From: an uncultured Clostridia bacterium
GTDB taxonomy: Bacteria; Bacillota; Clostridia; TANB77; CAG-508
Assembly: GCA_934167685.1 (NCBI GenBank)
Contig: CAKPLQ010000002.1
Coordinates: forward strand, 23,349 to 87,348
Direction: 5' to 3'
DNA length: 64,000 nt
Under the pieces are notes generated by a model. It was not told where the DNA came from, made no database searches, and saw nothing but the letters and a program-made list of their open reading frames with translations. Made by a program: the position numbers and the translations under genes. Positions 56,108 through 64,000 of the stretch are shown here, piece by piece; the stretch's first letter is position 1; every line of letters starts with the position of its first letter.

Positions 56108-59100
56108 ATGGCAAATGAAGTAAAATGGACAGAAGAGCAAAAGCAAGCGATATATGAAAAAGATAGTAATATATTAGTTGCAGCAGCTGCTGGAAGTGGA
56201 AAAACCGCAGTATTAGTAGAAAGAATAATAAATAAAATAATAAACGAAAACATAGATATAGACAAGCTATTAGTAGTAACATTTACAAATGCAGCAGCAT
56301 CAGAAATGAGAGAAAGAGTATTAAATGCAATATACAAAGAGATAGACGAAGACCCAGAAAACGAAAAATTGCAAAGGCAAGTAACTTTGTTGAATAAAGC
56401 AAGTATATGCACAATAGACTCGTTCTGTTTAGATGTGGTAAGAAATAATTTTTTCGAAATAGACATAGCACCAAACTTTAGAATAGGAGATACTACAGAA
56501 ATTGAAATCTTAAAGCAAGATGTTTTAGAGGATTTATTTGAAGAAAAGTATGAAGCAGAAGACAAGGACTTTACTAAATTGATAAATACATATACAAGCT
56601 ATAAAGACGATACGCCATTAAAAGAACTCATTTTAAAAATTTACACATATATTCAAAGTAATCCGTTTCCAGAAAAATGGTTAGATGAAAAGATAGAAAT
56701 GTTCAACTTATCTGATAAACTAAAAGAAGATTTTTCAAATACAATATGGGGAAAATTATTGTTAAAACAAGTAAAAGAGATAGTAGAAGACTCTGAATTA
56801 AAACTTGAAGTAGAAAGACAGAATTTAGCAAAATATTCTGAACTTGAAAAATATTTTTTAATTATAAATGATGATATAGAACAATTACAAATGTTAAAAA
56901 TGAATTTAGACTCATGGGATAAGGCCTATGAAATAGTATCAAACATAAAATTTAAAACTTGGGTAACAGATAAAAAAATAACATTAGAGGCGAAAGATAT
57001 TGCAAAATCTGCAAGAGATACAGTAAAAGCAAATTTAAAAAAAGTAACAGAAAAGATATTGATATTTAATTCTCAAGAAGCAAATGAAGATATAAACGAT
57101 ATGTATGATGTTCTAAAAAAATTAGAAAATATAATTTTAGAATTCGACCAAAAATTTGAAAAGAGAAAAAAGGATAAAAACATTGTAGACTTTAGTGATG
57201 TTGAACATTTTGCATTAAAAATATTACTAAACGAAGATGGTACACCATCAGAAATAGCAAAAAAATATCAAGAAAAATATCAAGAAATTGCAATAGATGA
57301 ATATCAAGATAGTAACCTAGTCCAAGAATACATATTGACCTCAATTTCAAAAGGTAACAACATTTTTATGGTAGGAGATGTAAAACAAAGTATTTATAAA
57401 TTTAGACAAGCAAGACCGGATTTATTTTTAGAAAAATACAAAACATATCAAACAAAAGCTAACAAGGGTGCTGAGGATGACTTAAAAATTCAATTGTTCA
57501 AAAACTTTAGAAGCAGAAAAGAAGTATTAGACTTTTCTAATCAAATATTTGCCAATATAATGAGTGAAGAATTGGGAGAGCTAAATTATACAGAGGAAGA
57601 ATATTTGAATTTGGGAGCAAACTACGAAGATACAAAACAAGATTTAAAAGCAGAGATTGATATATTACTTACTGATGATAATGAAGATTTAACCACAGAA
57701 CAGAAGGCTAGTGCAACAGGTACTTCAAATTGGAAAGAAACAAGTGAGACAGAAGATGACGAAGCGGAAGAAACAGAAAGAGTGGAGAACATTGAATTAG
57801 AAGCAAAATTTGTAGCAAATAGAATTAAACAATTAATAGAAAATAAATTTCAAGTATATGATGCTAAAAAACAAGAAAAGAGAGATATAAAATATAAAGA
57901 TATTGTAGTATTATTAAGGTCGACAAAAGAACCAGCACCAATATTTGAAAAAGAAATCTTAAATTTAGGTATGCCAGTATTTAGTGATTCATCAGCAGAA
58001 TATTTAGAAAGTATAGAAATTCAAACTATAATGAGTTTGTTAAAAATTATAGACAATCCATTTCAAGAGATACCATTAGTAGCTGTTGTGAGGTCTATGA
58101 TTGGAGGTTTTTCAGATAATGAATTAGTTGAGATTAGATTGAGTGATAAATATGACAATTTTTATAATACAATTTTAAAAGCAAAACAAACTGTGGGAAC
58201 TAATCTACGTGCAAAAATTGATAGGTTTTTAAATAATTTAGAAATGTGGAGAAAAGAACAAGAATACTTAAGCTTAGATGAGTTAATTTGGAAGATATAT
58301 AATGATACTGGATATTATAATTATGTAGGATTAATGACAAATGGAGAACTAAGACAAGCCAATCTGAAAATGTTGTTTGAAAAAGCGAAACAATGTGAAA
58401 GTATTAGTTTTAAAGGATTGTTCAACTTTATAAATTATATAGAAAAAGTAAAAACAAGCAGTAAAGACATGGATTCTGCAAAAATAATAGGAGAAAATGA
58501 TGATGTAATCAGAATTATGAGTATCCACAAGAGTAAAGGTTTAGAATTTCCAGTAGTATTTTTATCTGGAACAGGGAAACAGTTTAACATGCAAGATTTA
58601 AATAACAAAATTTTGTTGCATCCAGACATCGGAATTGGTGTAAAATACATTGACTATGATAGGCAAATAGAATATGATACATTATCCAAACAAGCAATGA
58701 GAAATCAGATTATGTTAGAAACGTTGTCAGAAGAGATGAGAGTTTTGTATGTTGCATTAACAAGAGCAAAAGAAAAATTAATCATTACAGGATATACAAC
58801 TGAAGATAAACAAAAAGGATTACATGAAATGCATGATAAGTATAGTGAATTAAATTCGATTTTATTAAAAAAATGTAAAACATATTTGGATTGGATTGAA
58901 CTCGTATACAAGTATAATCAGGATATTATGGAAAAATTAGCTATAATACATGTATATAGTAAAAACGAAATACTAGAAAGTTGTGATACGAAAAAAGAAG
59001 AAGTTCAAAATACAACAGAACAAATTTTAAATAAATTATCAGAGGTTAAAATAGATGAACATGAAGAAAAAAAAATAAGGAATTTGTTAGAATATACATA

Positions 59101-59776
59101 TAAATTTAATAACTCAACAGTTATTCCAACTAAAACATCTGTGACTGAAATAAAAGAAATGAGGGAACATAAGCCTAAAGAAGAGAATAGCGATGATGCG
59201 AAGAAAGTTGTTGTGCCAACTCCTAAATTCCTTGCAAATGATGAAGAAATAAGCATAACTAATGCAGAAAAAGGTACATTAATTCATTTATGTATGCAAA
59301 AGTTAGACTTAACTAAAAAAATGTATACATATAATGATGTAAAAGATTTGGTTGCAAAATTAGAAATACAGAAAATAATAACACAAAAACAAGCAGAGGC
59401 AATTAATATCAATAAGGTATATCAGTTTACAAAATCAAGTATCTGGGACGAAATGACCCATGCCCTTGTGGTTCAAAGAGAAAAAGCTTTTTATATTAGT
59501 GTTCCTGCTAAGGAAATTTATCATGAGGAAATTGAAGAAAATATTTTGGTTCAAGGTGTGATTGATTTGTTTTATATTAATGCACAAAATGAACTTGTGC
59601 TTGTGGATTTTAAAACAGATTATGTTGAAGATAGAAATGAACAAGTTTTGGTTGATAAATATGATGTTCAATTAAAATTGTATAAGAGAGCTCTGGAAGA
59701 TGCTTTGCATAGAAAGGTGAATAAGGTGTATATTTATTCTACTTATTTGGAAAAAAAAATAGAAATTTTGGCATAG
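56108..59776 (+). CDS. addA: ATP-dependent helicase/nuclease subunit A
   Basis: 1,222 residues. UvrD-like helicase plus RecB-type nuclease that processes double-strand ends with AddB for recombination. Walker A AAAAGSGKTAVLVERI near residue 25, IDEYQDSN (motif II) near 397, VGDVKQSIYKFRQARP (motif III) near 420, MSIHKSKGLEFPVVF near 805, and the nuclease motif VDFKTDYVED near 1167 with QLKLYKRAL. Full length. addB normally precedes addA, but the gene upstream here is an unrelated small minus-strand gene, so the partner must be elsewhere or lost. Confidence 0.95.
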   Translation: MANEVKWTEEQKQAIYEKDSNILVAAAAGSGKTAVLVERIINKIINENIDIDKLLVVTFTNAAASEMRERVLNAIYKEIDEDPENEKLQRQVTLLNKASICTIDSFCLDVVRNNFFEIDIAPNFRIGDTTEIEILKQDVLEDLFEEKYEAEDKDFTKLINTYTSYKDDTPLKELILKIYTYIQSNPFPEKWLDEKIEMFNLSDKLKEDFSNTIWGKLLLKQVKEIVEDSELKLEVERQNLAKYSELEKYFLIINDDIEQLQMLKMNLDSWDKAYEIVSNIKFKTWVTDKKITLEAKDIAKSARDTVKANLKKVTEKILIFNSQEANEDINDMYDVLKKLENIILEFDQKFEKRKKDKNIVDFSDVEHFALKILLNEDGTPSEIAKKYQEKYQEIAIDEYQDSNLVQEYILTSISKGNNIFMVGDVKQSIYKFRQARPDLFLEKYKTYQTKANKGAEDDLKIQLFKNFRSRKEVLDFSNQIFANIMSEELGELNYTEEEYLNLGANYEDTKQDLKAEIDILLTDDNEDLTTEQKASATGTSNWKETSETEDDEAEETERVENIELEAKFVANRIKQLIENKFQVYDAKKQEKRDIKYKDIVVLLRSTKEPAPIFEKEILNLGMPVFSDSSAEYLESIEIQTIMSLLKIIDNPFQEIPLVAVVRSMIGGFSDNELVEIRLSDKYDNFYNTILKAKQTVGTNLRAKIDRFLNNLEMWRKEQEYLSLDELIWKIYNDTGYYNYVGLMTNGELRQANLKMLFEKAKQCESISFKGLFNFINYIEKVKTSSKDMDSAKIIGENDDVIRIMSIHKSKGLEFPVVFLSGTGKQFNMQDLNNKILLHPDIGIGVKYIDYDRQIEYDTLSKQAMRNQIMLETLSEEMRVLYVALTRAKEKLIITGYTTEDKQKGLHEMHDKYSELNSILLKKCKTYLDWIELVYKYNQDIMEKLAIIHVYSKNEILESCDTKKEEVQNTTEQILNKLSEVKIDEHEEKKIRNLLEYTYKFNNSTVIPTKTSVTEIKEMREHKPKEENSDDAKKVVVPTPKFLANDEEISITNAEKGTLIHLCMQKLDLTKKMYTYNDVKDLVAKLEIQKIITQKQAEAININKVYQFTKSSIWDEMTHALVVQREKAFYISVPAKEIYHEEIEENILVQGVIDLFYINAQNELVLVDFKTDYVEDRNEQVLVDKYDVQLKLYKRALEDALHRKVNKVYIYSTYLEKKIEILA

Positions 59777-59861
59777 TAATGTTTTAAAATTAGTTAATAA
59801 TCTTTATTTTTAGTATAAAATGTGATAGAATACTTAAGATGATAGAAAAAGGATAGGAAAA

Positions 59862-60080
59862 ATGGAATATAAAGAAGAGATATTAGAAAAATGTTTGCCT
59901 AAATATTTAGAAGATGACTTAAAAAATTATAAAGAAGGATTAAAAAATAAATCAACACTTATAGATTGCTTGTTGGGAGAATTGCAACAATCAATTAATT
60001 GTGCATATGTTGACAATGAAATAACAGAAGAGCAATGTGATTATTTATATAGAAAATATATTCATGGAGGTGGAAAATGA
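59862..60080 (+). CDS. Small partner of the HipA-like kinase
   Basis: 72 residues, helical, acidic: MEYKEEILEKCLPKYLEDDL through ITEEQCDYLYRKYIHGGGK. It overlaps the kinase gene by four bases (ATGA), so the two are coupled. By position it could be the antitoxin or substrate of the kinase, but it has no helix-turn-helix motif that I can see, unlike HipB. Confidence 0.65.
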   Translation: MEYKEEILEKCLPKYLEDDLKNYKEGLKNKSTLIDCLLGELQQSINCAYVDNEITEEQCDYLYRKYIHGGGK

Positions 60081-60961
60081 TAGACTTTACAAATTGCAAA
60101 ATTAATAAATTTAGATATTATGGTGGAAAAAACGGAGGAAAGATATGTATTATTTATAATAATGAAGAATACATGCTTAAATTTCCAAATGTAAATGATG
60201 GAGTTAAAGAACATGAATATTCAAATAGTTGCATATCTGAATATATTGCATGCGAAATTATTAGAACATTAGGATTAGAAGTGCAAGAAACTATTTTAGG
60301 AACTTATTCTAGCCAAGAAAATACTAAAATCGTAGTTGCATGTAAAGATTTTACTAGTTATGGAAAAATATTTAAACAATTTGCGGAATTGAAAAATAGC
60401 CAAATAGAAACTTCAAAAAATGGGTATGGAACAGAATTAAATGAAGTAATAGAAACCATAGAAGAGCAGCAAATATATGATGCAAAAAAACTAAAAGAAT
60501 TTTTCTGGAATATGTTCATAGCAGATGCTCTTGTGGGAAACTTTGATAGACATAATGGAAACTGGGGATTCTTAATTGATGAAGCAAAACAAAGTGTTGA
60601 GATAGCACCAATATATGATTGTGCATCATGTTTGTATCCTCAATTAACAGATGAAAGAATAAAAGAAATTATAAATGATGAAGATGAAATTAATGCTAGA
60701 GTGTATGTATTTCCAACATCAGCATTAAAAGAAAATGGAAAAAAAATAAATTATTTTGAATATATAAATAATCTAAATAATGAAGACTGTAATAATGCAG
60801 TATTGAGAATTGTTCCATTAATTGATTTAAACAAAATAAATAATATAATTGAACAAACTCCTGAAATAACTGAAATAAGAAAAGAGTTTTATAAAAAAAT
60901 AATAAAAGAAAGATATGAAAAAATCTTATTAAGCACGTACACAAAAATAAAAGAAAGGTAG
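60077..60961 (+). CDS. HipA-like/CtkA-like Ser/Thr protein kinase
   Basis: 294 residues. A kinase-like fold of the HipA C-terminal type: an EYMLKFPN strand with the ATP-binding Lys, SNSCISEYIACEIIRTLGL, then DALVGNFDRHNGNWGFL with the catalytic Asp and Asn near residue 152-168 and IAPIYDCASCL with the metal-binding Asp. It lacks the HipA N-terminal subdomain, as in short CtkA-like kinases. It starts within the end of the 72-residue gene; together they look like a toxin-antitoxin or signalling module between addA and miaB. Confidence 0.78.
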   Translation: MIDFTNCKINKFRYYGGKNGGKICIIYNNEEYMLKFPNVNDGVKEHEYSNSCISEYIACEIIRTLGLEVQETILGTYSSQENTKIVVACKDFTSYGKIFKQFAELKNSQIETSKNGYGTELNEVIETIEEQQIYDAKKLKEFFWNMFIADALVGNFDRHNGNWGFLIDEAKQSVEIAPIYDCASCLYPQLTDERIKEIINDEDEINARVYVFPTSALKENGKKINYFEYINNLNNEDCNNAVLRIVPLIDLNKINNIIEQTPEITEIRKEFYKKIIKERYEKILLSTYTKIKER

Positions 60962-60975
60962 CAGTAAAAAGCAAA

Positions 60976-62361
60976 ATGGAAACAAAATACATAGAAAAAG
61001 TAAAAGAAATAAATAAAGAAAAGAACTTAAAATATTACATACTAACAATGGGATGCCAACTAAACGAAAATGACTCAGAAAAGCTATGTGGAATGGTAGA
61101 AGAAATGGGATACCAACCAACAGAAGACTACAAAGAAGCAGACTTAGTGATATTTAATACATGTTGTGTAAGAGAAAATGCAGAAGACAAGCTATTTGGA
61201 AAATTAGGAGAACTAAAAAAAGTAAAAGAAACAAGAGGAACAATAATAGCAATAGGCGGATGTATGATGCAAGAAAAACATATAACAGATAAGATACATG
61301 AAAGTTACTCATATACAGACATAATATTTGGAACACACACATTGCAAAACTTTCCAGAAGACTTGTATAAAACATTAGAAACAAAAAAGAAACAACAAGA
61401 CATATTAGATATAGATGGAGAAGTATATGAAGGTCTTCCAATAAAAAGAACAAGCAATATAAAAGCATCTGTAACAATAATGTATGGCTGTAACAATTTT
61501 TGCACATATTGTATAGTTCCATATGTACGTGGAAGAGAAAGAAGTAGACATCCAAAAGACATATTAGCAGAAGTAGAAGAACTTGCAAAAGAAGGATACA
61601 AAGAAATTACACTATTAGGGCAGAATGTAAATTCATATTTAAGAGCAGAAAAATGGAAAGAAGAAGGCAAAGAATATAAAGGAATAAATTCATTTGCAAC
61701 ATTACTAAGAGCGATAAATAAAATTGACGGAATAGAAAGAATTCGATTTGTATCACCACATCCAAAGGACTTTACAGATGATGTAATAGATGCAATTGCA
61801 GACTGTGAAAAAGTTTGCAAATTAGTGCATTTACCACTTCAATCAGGAAGCACAAATGTATTAAAATTAATGAACAGAAAATATACAAAAGAACAATATT
61901 TAGAATTAGTAGAAAAAATGAAAAAAAGAATACCAAACTTAACACTTTCAACAGACATAATAGTTGGATTTGCAGGAGAAACAGAGGAAGACTTTGAAGA
62001 TACATTAGATGTTGTAAGAAAAGTATGTTTTGAACAAGTATATATGTTTATATATTCAAGAAGAGTTGGAACACCAGGAGATAAGATGGAGAATCAAATT
62101 CCAGAAGATATTAAACATAAAAGATTTGATAGATTAAAAGAATTAGTAGAAAGTCAAATAGCAGAAAACAATCAAAAATATATAGGAACAACTCAAAAAG
62201 TATTAGTAGAAGGTCCAAGCAAAAATAATCCAGATTTATTAACTGGAAGAACAGATAGTAATAAAGTAGTAATCTTTAAAGGTAGTTCTGAACTAAAGGA
62301 TAAGATTATAGATTTAAAAATAGTTTCAGAACATATGTGGTATTTAAAAGGAGAAAGATAA
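60976..62361 (+). CDS. miaB: tRNA-2-methylthio-N6-isopentenyladenosine-37 synthase (MiaB)
   Basis: 461 residues. A radical-SAM methylthiotransferase. The N-terminal UPF0004 domain has three cluster Cys (MGCQLN, NTCCVREN and GGCMMQEKH); the radical-SAM motif is MYGCNNFCTYCIVPYVRGRE near residue 172; the C-terminal TRAM domain ends the protein. The order miaB-mutS is common in Clostridia. The next gene starts one base after the stop codon. Confidence 0.95.
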   Translation: METKYIEKVKEINKEKNLKYYILTMGCQLNENDSEKLCGMVEEMGYQPTEDYKEADLVIFNTCCVRENAEDKLFGKLGELKKVKETRGTIIAIGGCMMQEKHITDKIHESYSYTDIIFGTHTLQNFPEDLYKTLETKKKQQDILDIDGEVYEGLPIKRTSNIKASVTIMYGCNNFCTYCIVPYVRGRERSRHPKDILAEVEELAKEGYKEITLLGQNVNSYLRAEKWKEEGKEYKGINSFATLLRAINKIDGIERIRFVSPHPKDFTDDVIDAIADCEKVCKLVHLPLQSGSTNVLKLMNRKYTKEQYLELVEKMKKRIPNLTLSTDIIVGFAGETEEDFEDTLDVVRKVCFEQVYMFIYSRRVGTPGDKMENQIPEDIKHKRFDRLKELVESQIAENNQKYIGTTQKVLVEGPSKNNPDLLTGRTDSNKVVIFKGSSELKDKIIDLKIVSEHMWYLKGER

Positions 62362-62362
62362 A

Positions 62363-64000
62363 ATGGCGCAAACAATAGCAGAAATTGAAGATAGATCAGT
62401 AATATCACCAATGATGCAAAAATATTTAGAAACGAAAGAAGAATATAAAGATTGCATACTATTTTACAGATTAGGCGATTTTTATGAAATGTTTTTTGAA
62501 GATGCACTAATAGCTGCAAGAGAACTAGAGATAACGCTAACAGGAAAAGATTGTGGTTTACCAGAAAGAGCACCAATGGCAGGAATTCCACATCATGCAG
62601 CAGAAGTATATGCAGAAAAATTAATAGAAAAAGGATATAAAGTTGCAATTTGTGAGCAACTAGAAGACCCCAAAACAGCAAAAGGCATTGTAAAAAGAGG
62701 CGTAATAAGAATACTTACACCTGGAACAATAGTAGAAAGTAATTTACTAGAAGAAAAGAAAAATAATTATATAATGAGTATTTGCAAAAGTGGAATTTAC
62801 TTTGGAATAAGTGTATGTGATATTTCAACAGGAGAATTTTATAGTAGTGAAATTAAAAGCGAAAATAACTTTGCATTATTGCTAGATGAAATAGCAAGAT
62901 TTGCACCATCAGAAATAATAGCAAATTCAATGATGTTTGAATGCCAAGAAGAGATGGATAAAATACGTGAAAGATTTTCTATGTATATGAGTAGATTTAG
63001 TGAAAAATTCTTTACAGATGATGTTGGAAATTTAACATTGGATTACAATATAATAGAAAATAAAAAAGAAGTAACAAATTTAAAAGAAAAGCCATTAGCA
63101 GTAAAATCAATAAATGCATTGTTAGAATACTTAAACGAAACTCAAATGACGAGTTTGGAACATATAAATACAATAACAATTTATAGTTTATCAAAATATA
63201 TGTCATTAGATATAAATGCAAGAAGAAATCTAGAAATAACAGAAAAGATGAGGGATAAAAGCAAAAAAGGAACTTTGCTTTGGGTATTAGACAAAACAGC
63301 AACATCTATGGGAGGACGTTTGTTAAGAAGATGGTTAAATGATCCTCTTTTAGAAGTTAAAGATATTCAAGAAAGATTAGATGCGGTAAAAGAACTAAAA
63401 GACAATATGATGCTTAGAGGCGAAATTACAGATACACTAAAAAAAGTATATGACATAGAACGTCTTGCAGGAAAAATGACATATGGTAATGCAAATGCAA
63501 GAGATATGATAACACTAAAAAATTCACTAGAAAGATTACCAGAAGTAAAAAGTGTTTTAGCAATGTGTCAATCACATAAATTAAAAGAGTTATATGATAA
63601 TCTAGATGAATTAAAAGATGTATTTGCATTAATAGAAAAATCAATTGTAGAAGATCCACCTATGACAATAAAAGATGGTGGAATAATTAAACTAGGATAT
63701 GACGAAGAAATAGATACATTGAAACGAGCTTCAACAGAAGGTAAAACTTGGCTTGCAAAATTAGAAGCAGATGAAAAAGAAAAGACAGGAATTAAAACTT
63801 TAAAAGTTGGATACAACAAGGTATTTGGATATTATATTGAAGTTTCAAAATCATTTGTATCACAAGTACCTGAAAGATTTATTAGAAAGCAAACACTAAC
63901 AACAGGAGAAAGATATATAACAGAAGAATTAAAGACAATCGAAAATCAAATTTTAGGAGCAGAAGAAAAGGTAGTAAACCTTGAATATAATGCATTTGTG
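62363..64000 (+). CDS. mutS: DNA mismatch repair protein MutS (3' end outside window)
   Basis: 546 codons are visible, open to the right edge. ISPMMQKYLETKEEYKDCI then FYRLGDFYEMFFEDA, with the Phe-x-Glu mismatch-reading motif in the FYEMF segment, begins domain I. TLTGKDCGL and the connector and core domains follow, reaching GYYIEVSKS in the lever/clamp region. The ATPase domain lies beyond the window. GGAGAAAG site overlaps the end of miaB. Confidence 0.95.
   Translation, partial: MAQTIAEIEDRSVISPMMQKYLETKEEYKDCILFYRLGDFYEMFFEDALIAARELEITLTGKDCGLPERAPMAGIPHHAAEVYAEKLIEKGYKVAICEQLEDPKTAKGIVKRGVIRILTPGTIVESNLLEEKKNNYIMSICKSGIYFGISVCDISTGEFYSSEIKSENNFALLLDEIARFAPSEIIANSMMFECQEEMDKIRERFSMYMSRFSEKFFTDDVGNLTLDYNIIENKKEVTNLKEKPLAVKSINALLEYLNETQMTSLEHINTITIYSLSKYMSLDINARRNLEITEKMRDKSKKGTLLWVLDKTATSMGGRLLRRWLNDPLLEVKDIQERLDAVKELKDNMMLRGEITDTLKKVYDIERLAGKMTYGNANARDMITLKNSLERLPEVKSVLAMCQSHKLKELYDNLDELKDVFALIEKSIVEDPPMTIKDGGIIKLGYDEEIDTLKRASTEGKTWLAKLEADEKEKTGIKTLKVGYNKVFGYYIEVSKSFVSQVPERFIRKQTLTTGERYITEELKTIENQILGAEEKVVNLEYNAFV

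Noticed and set aside
1..64000. tRNA or rRNA genes
   Set aside because: I looked for T-loop and anticodon-arm patterns in the intergenic gaps and found none I could support.

Overview
The window is AT-rich DNA (roughly 30% GC) from a low-GC, Gram-positive, Clostridia-like bacterium. Evidence for this is the family content (RNase J, BofA and a DUF2508 protein, EngB, AddA, MiaB followed by MutS), AGGAGG-type ribosome binding sites, TTGACA-17-TATAAT promoters and U-tract terminators. BofA and DUF2508 proteins usually accompany sporulation genes. I found no rRNA, tRNA, CRISPR array, transposase or phage gene.

Bases 1-23,300 form one plus-strand surface-structure island. It opens inside a giant repeat adhesin (at least 2,680 residues). 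It then carries four SipW-type signal peptidases, a fifth peptidase-like protein that lacks the catalytic His, and about seven TasA/camelysin-like secreted subunits. Embedded among these is a cytoplasmic block: an unknown 347-residue protein, a membrane-anchored McrB-like AAA+ GTPase/ATPase, a possible McrC/DUF2357-like partner, a 45-residue peptide and a 535-residue coiled-coil protein. I read this as a biogenesis locus for a SipW-dependent surface fibre or adhesive layer, which is the best candidate here for an undescribed system.

Bases 23,300-33,400 are mostly housekeeping: a heptad-repeat protein, rnj, gltX, a DUF951 protein, engB, purA, serS, a CaCA-type exchanger, a DUF2508 protein and a frameshifted bofA. 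At 33.9-35.5 kb lies another TasA-like secreted protein fused to a formylglycine-generating-enzyme/C-type-lectin-like domain. Its last 130 bases are GC-rich (about 53% against about 30% just upstream) and end in GFRVALY, followed by a small hairpin. This is the layout of a diversity-generating-retroelement (DGR) target, although no reverse transcriptase or template repeat is in the window. A truncated ATPase and uvrA follow.

Bases 39.9-45.3 kb hold a lipid-linked sugar pathway resembling the Arn/Wec systems (GT2, membrane GT, WecE-type aminotransferase, ATP-grasp protein, two small EamA-like flippase subunits). Next come a broken asparagine synthetase (minus strand), rpmF, pyk, a fused accDA, fabI, rpsO, pnp, two small orphan minus-strand genes, addA, a HipA-like kinase with a small partner, miaB and the first 546 codons of mutS.

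A 31-bp palindromic repeat (TGCAC-n4-GGGACCGGTTCT-n5-GTGCA) threads through the window: 13 clear units at seven loci plus one decayed unit. Most are inverted pairs between genes, but one pair disrupts asnB, one unit truncates an ATPase gene and one supplies the stop codon of accDA. It resembles a REP/BIME- or MITE-like element family.
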